A stretch of 64,000 bases of DNA, from NCBI RefSeq assembly GCF_902859625.1, contig NZ_CADIJX010000004.1:62001-126000 (forward strand). Reading direction: 5' to 3'. How positions within the stretch are numbered: the first letter of the stretch is position 1; each line of letters begins with the position of its first letter. Positions 29,767 to 37,561 of the stretch are shown here, one piece after another. The notes beneath the pieces are model-generated. The model saw only the letters and a program-made list of their open reading frames with translations, ran no database searches and was not told the origin of the DNA. A program made the position numbers and the translations under genes. The stretch comes from Achromobacter pestifer. Its GTDB lineage: Bacteria > Pseudomonadota > Gammaproteobacteria > Burkholderiales > Burkholderiaceae_B.

Positions 29767-30564
29767 ATGCAAACCCTTTCTTTCTTCACCACTGGCGATG
29801 GCGTCCGCATCGCCTACCGTCTGGACGGCGACGCCAGCTTGCCCACGCTGATCCTGTCCAACTCCATCGGCACCACGCTGCATATGTGGGACAGCCAGAT
29901 CCCGGCCCTGTCCCGGCACTTCCGCGTGCTGCGCTATGACACGCGCGGCCACGGCGCATCCGGCGTGCCGGCGGGCGCCTATTCGCTGGACCGGCTTGGC
30001 CGCGATGTCGTCGAACTGATGGACGGCCTGGACATTCAACGCGCGCATGTCCTGGGGCTGTCGCTGGGCGGCTTCATCGCGCAATGGTTGGGGGTGCATG
30101 CGCCCGAGCACATCGACCGCCTGATCCTGGCCAATACCTCGGCCTACCTGGGCCCCGCGCCGCAATGGGACGAACGCATCGCCGTCACCCTGCAAGCGCC
30201 TGACATGACGGATACCGCCAACACGTTCCTGGGAAACTGGTTCCCCGCCCCCATGCTGCAAGCGGGCGGCCCCGTCATCGACACGTTCCGCAGCATGTTG
30301 ATGAACACCGACAAGCACGGCCTGGCCGGCGCGTTCGCGGCGGTGCGGGACATGGACTTGCGACGCACCATCGCCTTGATCGATCGGCCGACGCTGGTGA
30401 TCACCGGCCGGGACGACACCGTGACGGCCGCCAGCCACGGCGCAGCCATCGCGGCCACGGTGCCGAACGCCCGGTTGGTGGAACTGGCGGCGGTACACCT
30501 GTCGAACATCGAGCGGCCCGACGAATTCATGGACGCGGTGCTGGGGTTCCTGCTGCCGCGATGA
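29767..30564 (+). CDS. pcaD: alpha/beta hydrolase, 3-oxoadipate enol-lactonase-like
   Basis: Probably hydrolyses 3-oxoadipate enol-lactone, or a similar small lactone or ester; cytoplasmic. It is 265 residues. The nucleophile elbow is GLSLGG (HVLGLSLGGFIAQWLGVHAP, Ser near residue 100); the acid lies in ITGRDDTVT and the His in VELAAVHLSNIERPDEF. The opening segment LPTLILSNSIGTTLHMWDSQIP is typical of PcaD. No other beta-ketoadipate genes flank it apart from the CoA-transferase 15 kb away, so the substrate is not certain. Confidence 0.82.
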   Translation: MQTLSFFTTGDGVRIAYRLDGDASLPTLILSNSIGTTLHMWDSQIPALSRHFRVLRYDTRGHGASGVPAGAYSLDRLGRDVVELMDGLDIQRAHVLGLSLGGFIAQWLGVHAPEHIDRLILANTSAYLGPAPQWDERIAVTLQAPDMTDTANTFLGNWFPAPMLQAGGPVIDTFRSMLMNTDKHGLAGAFAAVRDMDLRRTIALIDRPTLVITGRDDTVTAASHGAAIAATVPNARLVELAAVHLSNIERPDEFMDAVLGFLLPR

Positions 30565-30579
30565 CGCGGCCGCGCCGCA

Positions 30580-31463
30580 TCAACGCAATGCGCTGGGACT
30601 GGCGTTGAAGCGGCGGCGAAACGCCACCGAGAAATGCGCGGGCGCGTAACCGACATGCCAGGCGGCCTCGGAGACGCTCAGGCCGCCGTTCAGGATCAAT
30701 TCGCGGCCATGCGTCAATCGCGCCTCTTGCACGCAGCGCGCCATGCTCAGGCCGAACGCACGCTTGAATGCCTGATCCAGCTTGCGCGTGTGCAGGCCAA
30801 GGTCGCGCGCCAATTCCCCTGCCGAGGGCGGCTGACGCAGATCGGCCAGCAGGCGGCGACGCGCTTCATGCGCCGCGTCCAGTTCGCGGGCGGCGTGTTG
30901 GACAGTGGGAGAGATGGCATTGCCGGTGGCGCTTTGCGTCGCTTGTGCCAGCGCCACCGCCGCCAGCTCCAGCCCCTTGGCCGCCAGATAGAGATGGCGG
31001 GCCGCACCGTCGTAGGCGCAGACCCGCACCTGGTCCGCGATGCGGCGCGCGTCGCGCCCGGCCACACCGTGCCAGATCACCGGACCCCCGCAGGTTGGTC
31101 AGGCATCAATCGTTGGAAGAAGTCGGGCTCCACGCCCAGGTCGGACCACAGCGCGGTGTCGGGCAGGCTGACCATGGCGTATTGCTGGTCCACGCCGGCC
31201 TGGAAGGCATCGGCCCCCTGAGCGTGTCCGGTATTCCATGCCAACAGCAGCGTAGGTCCGCGCAAACGCAGCGGGCTGCGGTCTTCGATCCGGCTATGCA
31301 CATGGCCATCCAGCAAGATGACCTTCAGGCCGCGATGCAGGGGTTCGTCGCGCCATTGCGTCGCATTGCGGCGGAACGCGCCGGCGCGGACGGCGCAGCC
31401 GCCGGGCAGATTCAAAGCCGCGTCAATGCGGTGGTGTTCGGCGGCGGCACGCAGGGAGGGCAT
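30580..31463 (-). pseudogene. PchR-type AraC regulator, frameshifted
   Basis: Two overlapping open frames together make one AraC-family iron/siderophore regulator. The first (31463-31077, 128 residues) matches the N-terminal sensor part (DEPLHRGLKVILLDGHVHSR); the second (31080-30580) carries the linker (RHLYLAAKGLELAAVALAQ) and the HTH (GLHTRKLDQAFKRAFGLS, EAAWHVGYAPAHFSVAFRRRF). PchR shows the same blocks in one chain of about 296 residues. The break is at a run of five C (31085-31089, plus strand): one extra C would fuse the frames into a roughly 294-residue protein. It could be a true mutation, a slippage-prone switch or an assembly error. Confidence 0.8.
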
Positions 31464-31484
31464 GGACGTAACGGGGCTTTATTT

Positions 31485-31503
31485 GAGAATAATTATTATT
31501 ACC
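31485..31503 (-). promoter_or_regulatory. Fur-box-like site upstream of the pchR-like gene
   Basis: GAGAATAATTATTATTACC matches 14 of 19 positions of the Fur consensus and stands out as the most AT-rich patch of the region. It lies 22-40 nt upstream of the ATG at 31463, between that start and the tandem repeat array. Confidence 0.7.
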
Positions 31504-31512
31504 CAAATGGCC

Positions 31513-31661
31513 GCATCTGTCCCGATCGCGCTATCCCGATCGCCTCTGCCGCGACCGCATCTGCCGCGATCGCATCTGCCGCGATCGCATCTGCCGCGAT
31601 CGCATCAGTCCCGATCGCATCTGTCCAGACCGCATCCGCCCCGTCCGCATCTTTCCCGTCG
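31513..31661. repeat. 15-bp tandem repeat array, about ten units
   Basis: Ten head-to-tail units with consensus GCATCTGCCGCGATC. Units 4, 5 and 6 (31557-31601) are identical; unit 2 is one base short; the outer units diverge. Because 15 is a multiple of 3, all frames stay open through it and give pentapeptide repeats, but none belongs to a credible gene: the oxidoreductase ends at 31699 and the pchR-like gene starts at 31463. It sits 9 bp from the Fur-like site. Confidence 0.9.
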
Positions 31662-31698
31662 AGGCGATGACCGTCTGCGACGCGGGCCTCCGTGCGAC

Positions 31699-32601
31699 CT
31701 ACTCCCCTGCCCGCTCCCACCGCCGCTGGATCGCCTTGGCCGCCACCACCCCGTCCGCCATCGACGTGACGACGCAGGGATGCATGCGATGCGCCACCTC
31801 GCCCACGGCGTAAATGTCGGGCACGCTGGTTTCGGCGGTCGCGAAATCCGTGCGGATATAGCCACGTTCGTCGCGCGCCAGCTGCAAGCCATCGGCGAAA
31901 GCAGCTTGCGGCTCCCAGCCATAGAAGACCAGGATCAGGTCGTACTGCTGGCCATCCACGCTGCGCCGCGCGGGGTCCACCACATAAGGGCCGATGCGCA
32001 CGCCTTCGCGGCCCGCGCGCGTCACCCATTGTTGTTGGGCGCGGACGCTGCGGGCGTACAGATGCACGGCGCGAGCGCCCCGGTTGCGCACATAGACGTA
32101 ATTCTCGAACGCATTGTCCCCGCCGCCCAGCACCGCGACCGACAGGCCGGAGTAATCCTGCGCGACGATGGGGGATCCCGGGCCAATCAGCACGCCGGGC
32201 CACTGCGCCGACGGAGGATGATCCGGCAAGCCTTTGGCGCGCACGCCCGAAGCAATCACCAGGGTGCGGCCACGCACCTGGGTCTGGCCGCCGTCCAGGC
32301 CGGTCAGGGTGGCCTGAATGCCGCCCTTGCAAGGCAGCACGCCCGTCACACGGGTTTCCAGGCGCAACGGGACGCCAGCCGCGCGCACGCTGGTCTCGAT
32401 ATTGGCCGCCACCTGCTGCCCCGTCACCCCGGGCAGCACGGCGATCCAATCATCGGCGAACGGATTGTCATTGCCCAGGCCTCCCAGCCGGGCACTGGCC
32501 TCGACCAATACCGGGGACAGGCCGAGCCGGGCCAGCCACAGGGCGCAGGAAGCGCCGGCCGGGCCGCCGCCTACAATGACCGCATCGTGCATCTGTTGCA
32601 T
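31699..32601 (-). CDS. NAD(P)/FAD-dependent oxidoreductase, thioredoxin-reductase-like fold
   Basis: Two-dinucleotide-binding flavoprotein, 300 residues from the ATG at 32601 (AGGGG 5 nt upstream). The FAD motif is VIVGGGPAGASCALWLARLG near the N-terminus, the NAD(P) motif VAVLGGGDNAFENYVYV near the middle, and the C-terminal FAD clamp IYAVGEVAHRMHP. The redox CxxC of true thioredoxin reductases is absent, as in ferredoxin/flavodoxin NADP reductases of this fold. Placed upstream of the PchR-like gene and in its direction, it may be a ferric-siderophore or ferredoxin reductase (inference). Confidence 0.85.
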   Translation of the reverse strand: MQQMHDAVIVGGGPAGASCALWLARLGLSPVLVEASARLGGLGNDNPFADDWIAVLPGVTGQQVAANIETSVRAAGVPLRLETRVTGVLPCKGGIQATLTGLDGGQTQVRGRTLVIASGVRAKGLPDHPPSAQWPGVLIGPGSPIVAQDYSGLSVAVLGGGDNAFENYVYVRNRGARAVHLYARSVRAQQQWVTRAGREGVRIGPYVVDPARRSVDGQQYDLILVFYGWEPQAAFADGLQLARDERGYIRTDFATAETSVPDIYAVGEVAHRMHPCVVTSMADGVVAAKAIQRRWERAGE

Positions 32602-32725
32602 TTCACCCCTTATTGACTGCACCGGCGTCGTCCGCGACGCCCTGACATGGCTGAATTGTAGCCAGCGCACCGCCCCCGACCCGCTGTCGCCTTACAATTC
32701 CGGCTATCCCACCCAGGTTTTCATC

Positions 32726-33085
32726 ATGCCCACACGCCGCATCATCCTTTCCGGGCTTGCGCTCGACGCCCGCATCGGCATCCTCGAGCACGAGCGCCGC
32801 GCCACCCAGCCCCTGCACGTCGATGCCGAATTCGACGTGGATATCCAGCGTTCGGTGGACGACCACGATATCCACAGCGTGCTGGACTATCGCCGGCTGC
32901 GCGAGGCCATTGTTGAAGAATGCACGCAGGCACATGTGAACCTGATCGAAACCCTGTCCGAACAAGTCGCCGCGCGCCTTTTGGCCGACTTCCAGGAAAT
33001 CCGCTCGTTGCGCCTGCGCATCAGCAAGCCCATGGCCTTTTCCGACTGTGCGGCGGTGGGCGTGGAAATCCAGATCAACCGCTGA
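32726..33085 (+). CDS. folB: dihydroneopterin aldolase
   Basis: Folate pathway enzyme that cleaves 7,8-dihydroneopterin to 6-hydroxymethyl-dihydropterin. It is 119 residues, family length, starting [20 protein letters not shown]. The conserved [13 protein letters not shown] opening, the [13 protein letters not shown] helix and the C-terminal [19 protein letters not shown] are in place. Its stop is 2 nt before the start of ttcA, so the two are co-translated. Confidence 0.93.
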   Translation: MPTRRIILSGLALDARIGILEHERRATQPLHVDAEFDVDIQRSVDDHDIHSVLDYRRLREAIVEECTQAHVNLIETLSEQVAARLLADFQEIRSLRLRISKPMAFSDCAAVGVEIQINR

Positions 33086-33087
33086 CC

Positions 33088-34056
33088 ATGAACGATATTG
33101 CTCCCCCTATCCGCTTTCGTACCGAAGCGGAAGAAAAAGCCCGCCACGAAGGCAACAAGCTGACCAAGCGCCTGGCCCGCGAAACCACGCGCGCCCTGTC
33201 CGACTACAACATGATCGGTGAAGGCGACCGCGTGATGGTCTGTCTGTCTGGCGGCAAGGACTCGTATGCCATGCTGGACATCCTGCTCCAGCTGCAAAAG
33301 CGCGCGCCGTTCAAGTTCGAGCTGATCGCCGTCAACCTGGACCAGAAGCAACCGGACTTTCCCGACCACATCCTGCCCCAGTATCTGAAAGAACTGGGCG
33401 TGCCCTTCCACATCGAGACGCAGGATACGTATTCCATCGTCACGCGCGTGCTGGAAGAAGGCAAGACGATGTGCTCGCTTTGCTCTCGCCTGCGCCGGGG
33501 CATCCTGTACCGCGTTGCCTCTGAACTGGGCGCCACCAAGATCGCGTTGGGCCACCACCGCGACGACATCCTGGCCACGTTCTTCCTGAACCTGTTCTAC
33601 GGCGGCAAGGCCAAGGGCATGCCGCCCAAGCTGGTGTCCGACGACGGCCGCCACACCGTGATCCGCCCGCTGGCCTATGTGGCTGAGACGGACCTGATCG
33701 CCTACGCCGAGCTGAAACAGTTCCCCATCATTCCGTGCAACCTTTGCGGCTCTCAGGAAAACCTGAAGCGCAAGGAAGTGGGCCGGATGATCAAGGATTG
33801 GGACAAGCAGCACCCAGGCCGTTCGTGGAACGTGTTCAACGCCCTGTCGCGCGTGGTGCCGTCACACCTGATGGACCGCGACCTGTTCGACTTCGTGGGC
33901 CTGAAACCCACGGGCGTGCCGGACGCCAACGGCGACACGGCATTCGATGCGGTGGACCCGGACGAAGACGGCGACGACGCCTGTGGCGACACGCCAGCCG
34001 TGCTGGAACCCGGCGCCATCGTGGAAAAGAAAGTGGTGTTCACCCGGGCAGGGTGA
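33088..34056 (+). CDS. ttcA: tRNA 2-thiocytidine biosynthesis protein TtcA
   Basis: Iron-sulfur, ATP-dependent enzyme that thiolates C32 of several tRNAs. It is 322 residues. The PP-loop is SGGKDS at residues 54-59. The cluster-binding CxxC pair is C129/C132 ([12 protein letters not shown]), and the second CxxC is C217/C220 ([14 protein letters not shown]). The C-terminal 40 residues are acidic and not conserved. Preceded directly by folB; the nested repeat at 34080-34401 follows. Confidence 0.96.
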   Translation: MNDIAPPIRFRTEAEEKARHEGNKLTKRLARETTRALSDYNMIGEGDRVMVCLSGGKDSYAMLDILLQLQKRAPFKFELIAVNLDQKQPDFPDHILPQYLKELGVPFHIETQDTYSIVTRVLEEGKTMCSLCSRLRRGILYRVASELGATKIALGHHRDDILATFFLNLFYGGKAKGMPPKLVSDDGRHTVIRPLAYVAETDLIAYAELKQFPIIPCNLCGSQENLKRKEVGRMIKDWDKQHPGRSWNVFNALSRVVPSHLMDRDLFDFVGLKPTGVPDANGDTAFDAVDPDEDGDDACGDTPAVLEPGAIVEKKVVFTRAG

Positions 34057-34079
34057 ACACGAGATAACGCTTCGTGCGC

Positions 34080-34401
34080 CGTAGGATGGGTGTAGCGCGA
34101 GAGATTGAAGACAAAAACTCGATCTCAAGCGCGCGCAACCCATCAAGCAGCGTCACAATTCTTGGGGGTGTCAGCCACACCAAAACCCATCAAGCAGCGC
34201 CGCAATTCTTGAGGGTTTCAGCCACACAAAAACCCATCAAGCAGCGTCTCAATTCTTCATCGGTTCAGCCACACCACGACCCATCAAGCAGCGCCGCAAT
34301 TCTTGGCGATTTCAGCCACAGCATTGCCGTTGCTTGATGGGTTGCGCGCGATGGGCGTTGGCGTTCTTATCCCCAATCTCTCGCGCTACACCCATCCTAC
34401 G
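34080..34401. repeat. nested inverted repeat enclosing four 47-bp direct repeats
   Basis: Outer arms are a perfect 28-bp inverted repeat (34080-34107 and 34374-34401). Inside is a second perfect 20-bp inverted repeat (34130-34149 and 34331-34350). Between the inner arms are four direct repeats with a strict 47-bp period (units starting at 34138, 34185, 34232, 34279), each opening ACCCATCAAGCAGCG, followed by CAATTCTT and closing with TTCAGCCACA or a near match. The gap 34057-34431 lies between convergent genes and contains no coding frame of its own. Spacing and unit structure are not those of a CRISPR. Confidence 0.92.
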
Positions 34402-34431
34402 ATCTTGCCGAAGGTTGCTGCGTCTGCTGTC

Positions 34432-35388
34432 TCAGGCGTTCAGTACCCGGATCGGTTTGCCTGCCTGGAACGCCTTCACGGCTTCTAGCGCGTTCTGGTA
34501 GAACGCCTCAAAGTTCTCGCGGCTGACATAGCCCAGATGCGGGGTCAGGATCACGTTGTCCAGGTCGCGCACGGTATCGGTGGGCGACAGTGGCTCTTCG
34601 GGGTATACGTCCAGGCCGGCGCCCGCGATGCGGAACTTCACCAGCGCGTCCATCAGCGCGTCCTGGTCCACCAGGCCAGCGCGCGACGTATTCACCAGAT
34701 AGGCGGTGGGCTTCATCGCGGCCAGCGCGGCGGCGTCCACCACGTGGCGACTGCGGTCGGACAGGATCAGATGCAGGCTGACGACGTCGGACGTCGCGAA
34801 GAGCTCGTGCTTGTCCACGCGCTTGACGCCAGCGGCCTCGGCGCGTTCGTCCGTCAGGTTGGGGCTCCAGGCCACCACGTCCATGCCGAACGCCAGGCCT
34901 ACCTTGGCCACCGCGGCGCCCAGCTTGCCCAGGCCCAGCACGCCCAGCCGCTTGCCGGCCAGCGGCTCGGGCATGGCGGTTTGCCACATGCCACGGCGCA
35001 TGGCCGCGTCTTCGGCGGGCAAGTGCTTGAACAACCCCAGGATGTGCGCCCAGGCCAATTCGGCGGTGGCGGTGTTGGCGTCAACGCTGCCGGGTGCGCC
35101 GCACACGACGATGCCCTGCGCGGAGCAGGCCGCCATGTCGATGGCGTTGTTGCGCATGCCGGTGGTGACAAGCAGGCGCAGCTTGGGCAGCGCGCGGATG
35201 CGTTCGGCGGGAAACGGGGTGCGTTCACGCATCGCCACGATCACGTCGAAGGGTTCCAGCGTGGGCTCGACCTGCTCGTCGGGAATGAAATTATTGAAGA
35301 TCTGCACCTCGGCGTCACCGCCCAGCGAGGTCCAGTCCGCATAGCGCTGGGCTACGTCGTGGTAATCGTCGAGAATTGCGATTTTCAA
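34432..35388 (-). CDS. D-2-hydroxyacid dehydrogenase family protein
   Basis: NAD-dependent reductase of the SerA/lactate dehydrogenase superfamily. The start is a TTG at 35388 with GGAGA 6 nt before it (KIAILDDYHDVAQRYADW); 318 residues. The Rossmann motif is GVLGLGKLGAAVAKVG; the catalytic Arg, Glu and His are seen in NTSRAGLVDQ, DVYPEEPLSP and ILTPHLGYVS. It lacks the C-terminal ACT domain of full-length SerA, so it is not clearly a phosphoglycerate dehydrogenase; substrate unknown. Confidence 0.88.
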   Translation of the reverse strand: MKIAILDDYHDVAQRYADWTSLGGDAEVQIFNNFIPDEQVEPTLEPFDVIVAMRERTPFPAERIRALPKLRLLVTTGMRNNAIDMAACSAQGIVVCGAPGSVDANTATAELAWAHILGLFKHLPAEDAAMRRGMWQTAMPEPLAGKRLGVLGLGKLGAAVAKVGLAFGMDVVAWSPNLTDERAEAAGVKRVDKHELFATSDVVSLHLILSDRSRHVVDAAALAAMKPTAYLVNTSRAGLVDQDALMDALVKFRIAGAGLDVYPEEPLSPTDTVRDLDNVILTPHLGYVSRENFEAFYQNALEAVKAFQAGKPIRVLNA

Positions 35389-35453
35389 GTGTTGTCTCCG
35401 GGTGGGCATGGCGCCTGTTGCGCCAGCCACCCGGCCGGCGCGCATGGCGCCGG

Positions 35454-36254
35454 TCAGTTCAAGCTTGCTTTGAGTTGGTCCAGCGGGATGGCGCCGCTGA
35501 CGCGCGAGCCGTCGGCGAAGAACAGCGTGGGCGTGCCGCGCACCATCAACTTGTGGCCCAGGGCCAGCAGTTTGTCTTCGGGCACGTCGCAGTTGGCGGT
35601 CTCGGGCTTCTTGCCGCGCACCATCCAGTCATCCCAAGCCTTGCCCTTGTCCTTGGCGCACCAGACGTCGCGCACCTTCACCTTGGAGTCGGGCGACAGG
35701 ATCGGGTACATGAACGTGTAGACGGTGACGTTATCCAGGTCTTCCATGGTCTTGCGCAACTGCTTGCAATAGCCGCAGTTGGGGTCTTCAAAGATCGCGA
35801 CCTTGCGCGAGCCGTCGCCCTTGACCTGCTTGATGGCCAGGTCCAGCGGAAGCTGGTCGAACGAGACGGCGCTGAGCTTTTCCTGCGACTCGCGGGTCAC
35901 GTCGCGGCGCGTCACGGCGTCGATCAACGGTCCTTCCATGACCCACGTGACTTTTTCGTCCGTATAGATCAGGTCCATGCCCAGTTGCACCTCGAACAGG
36001 CCATACGGCGTGCGGCGCACGGTTGTGACGTCCATGCCGGTGAAGCGCTGCTGGAAACGTTCCTTCACGGCGTCCGCAACCGGGTCTATCTCCGTGGTGG
36101 ACACGCTTTTCTCACCCTTGCCAGGCTGTCCCACGGATTGCGTGGAAACGGCCTTGTCGCCCTTGGCGGGCGCCTGTGCCAGCGCCGTGGCGGACAAGCC
36201 CAAGCCACCGGCCAGGAAACAAGCCGCCAGGGTGGCGGAGATGCGGAATGTCAT
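35454..36254 (-). CDS. dsbC: thiol:disulfide interchange protein DsbC
   Basis: Periplasmic disulfide isomerase. It is 266 residues with a signal peptide (MTFRISATLAACFLAGGLGL, cleaved after ALA). An unusual Lys/Gly/Ser linker of about 25 residues precedes the N-terminal dimerisation domain (VADAVKERFQQRFTGMDVTTVRRTPYGLFEV). The thioredoxin-fold active site is C160-G-Y-C163 (FEDPNCGYCKQL), and the cis-Pro loop is VRGTPTLFFADG. AGGAG precedes the ATG. Confidence 0.95.
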   Translation of the reverse strand: MTFRISATLAACFLAGGLGLSATALAQAPAKGDKAVSTQSVGQPGKGEKSVSTTEIDPVADAVKERFQQRFTGMDVTTVRRTPYGLFEVQLGMDLIYTDEKVTWVMEGPLIDAVTRRDVTRESQEKLSAVSFDQLPLDLAIKQVKGDGSRKVAIFEDPNCGYCKQLRKTMEDLDNVTVYTFMYPILSPDSKVKVRDVWCAKDKGKAWDDWMVRGKKPETANCDVPEDKLLALGHKLMVRGTPTLFFADGSRVSGAIPLDQLKASLN

Positions 36255-36295
36255 TCGTACTCCTGTACTTATCGTGTTCTTTGGGAGAAAGCGTA

Positions 36296-36355
36296 ACCCA
36301 TCCGGACGGGGGGATGGGTCTGGGAACGGCGTGCGTGTTTGTCAGACACGCACGC
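36296..36355 (-). repeat. two hairpins between ubiH-like gene and dsbC
   Basis: One stem pairs 36296-36303 with 36312-36319 (ACCCATCC core, as in the repeats at 2322-2375 and 34080-34401). The other pairs 36329-36338 with 36346-36355, ten perfect base pairs. They lie just after the stop of the ubiH-like gene at 36392 and could attenuate read-through into dsbC, though there is no T-tract. Confidence 0.55.
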
Positions 36356-36391
36356 AATCTCAAGGTTCCAAGGGGATTGCTCGGCCCCGCC

Positions 36392-37561
36392 TCAGTTGGC
36401 CGATGCCCCGGCGATCAGGCGGCGCTTGATCAGCGGCGCCTTGTCGACCCAGTGCATCCCCGCGTTGCGCAGCCACACCAATGGCGTGGCGCGGGAAGCA
36501 AACAGCTTGTGCAGGCCGTCGGTGGCAAGCCGCATGGCCAGCACCGGTTCAGCGCGCGCACGCTGGTAGCGGTGCAACACGCGAATGTCGCCCGCCGTTC
36601 GGTAGGATTCGCGGCCGGCCACCGTGCGGGCCAGCGCTTCAACGTCACCCAGGCCCAGATTCAGCCCTTGTCCCGCCAGCGGATGCAGGCGGTGCGCGGC
36701 GTCTCCTGCCAGCGCTATGCCGGGCGCCACCATCTGGGCGCGTTCCAGCGTCAGCGGAAAGCCGTGCAGCTTGCTGCGGACCTTCAGCCGACCCAAACGG
36801 CCTTCCGACGCTTCGGCCAGCAGGCTTTCCAGCCGTGCCGCCTGGGCATCGGGCGATAGCGCCAGCAGTGCCTGCGCCGGTTCGGTGCGCATGGACCAGA
36901 CCATTGAAACCTGGGGGCCGTCCGCGGTATCGGGCAAGGGCAGAAGCGCCAGAACGCCGTCGTCGCGGAACCACTGGATCGCCGTTCCGTGATGTGCGTG
37001 CTCGGCATCCAGGTGCACGACAAGACCCGTGTCCTCATAGGAGACGGCGTCGTGTTTCATGCCGGCCGCCGTACGCAGCGGCGAGGCCGCACCGTCAGCG
37101 CCCACGAACAATTCCGCCTGGATGCGCGCGCCGCTTTCGGTGTCGATCGCGCCATCCCGGTAGCCCGTGCAGCGGTCTTCCAGCCAGGGAAGGCCGAACA
37201 TGCGCACGGCCTGGATCAGCACGCGCTCGATTTCGCCGGATTCCACGATCCAGGCAAGTTGCGGCAACGCCGCCTGCCAGGCGTTCAGGTTGACCTGCCC
37301 ATCGGCGTCGCCATGAATCTCCATGGCCTCGACCGGCATCAAACGGGACGCGGGCATGGCATCCCAGACCCCTAGCTCGGCCAGAAAACGCTGGCTGGCG
37401 GGCGAAATGGCATAGACGCGCGGGTGATAGCGGTTGGGATCGGCGGCGGGCACGGACGTGCGCGGCGCCAGGACGGCAACACGCTGACCGCGCCGGGCCA
37501 GCGCCAGGGCGGTGGACAGGCCGACGATGCCGGCCCCGCAAACGACGATTTGATGGCTCAT
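36392..37561 (-). CDS. UbiH/VisC family FAD-dependent monooxygenase
   Basis: Flavin hydroxylase of the ubiquinone biosynthesis family. It is 389 residues from the ATG at 37561, which overlaps the mltA stop by 4 nt. FAD-binding motif IVVCGAGIVGLSTALALARRG at the N-terminus, and the family signature ALAGDAAHRLHPLAGQGLNLGLGDVEAL near residue 290. Which ring position is hydroxylated (UbiH, UbiF or UbiI type) cannot be decided from the sequence. Confidence 0.9.
   Translation of the reverse strand: MSHQIVVCGAGIVGLSTALALARRGQRVAVLAPRTSVPAADPNRYHPRVYAISPASQRFLAELGVWDAMPASRLMPVEAMEIHGDADGQVNLNAWQAALPQLAWIVESGEIERVLIQAVRMFGLPWLEDRCTGYRDGAIDTESGARIQAELFVGADGAASPLRTAAGMKHDAVSYEDTGLVVHLDAEHAHHGTAIQWFRDDGVLALLPLPDTADGPQVSMVWSMRTEPAQALLALSPDAQAARLESLLAEASEGRLGRLKVRSKLHGFPLTLERAQMVAPGIALAGDAAHRLHPLAGQGLNLGLGDVEALARTVAGRESYRTAGDIRVLHRYQRARAEPVLAMRLATDGLHKLFASRATPLVWLRNAGMHWVDKAPLIKRRLIAGASAN

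Noticed and set aside
28765..30498. 577-codon minus-strand frame
   Set aside because: Only 28765-29667 is a LysR protein; the upstream part is antisense to the hydrolase.
28795..30564. 589-codon plus-strand frame over the LysR gene and the hydrolase
   Set aside because: Only the part from 29767 has hydrolase character; the rest is antisense to LysR.
31318..32616. Frames reading through the 15-bp repeats as pentapeptide repeats
   Set aside because: The array is a multiple of three and stays open in every frame; flanking parts are antisense to the oxidoreductase, so no pentapeptide-repeat gene is supported.
34138..34325. Possible CRISPR array
   Set aside because: Only four units, 47-bp period with conserved parts at both ends of each unit, no distinct spacers of uniform length, no cas genes, and nested in inverted repeats.
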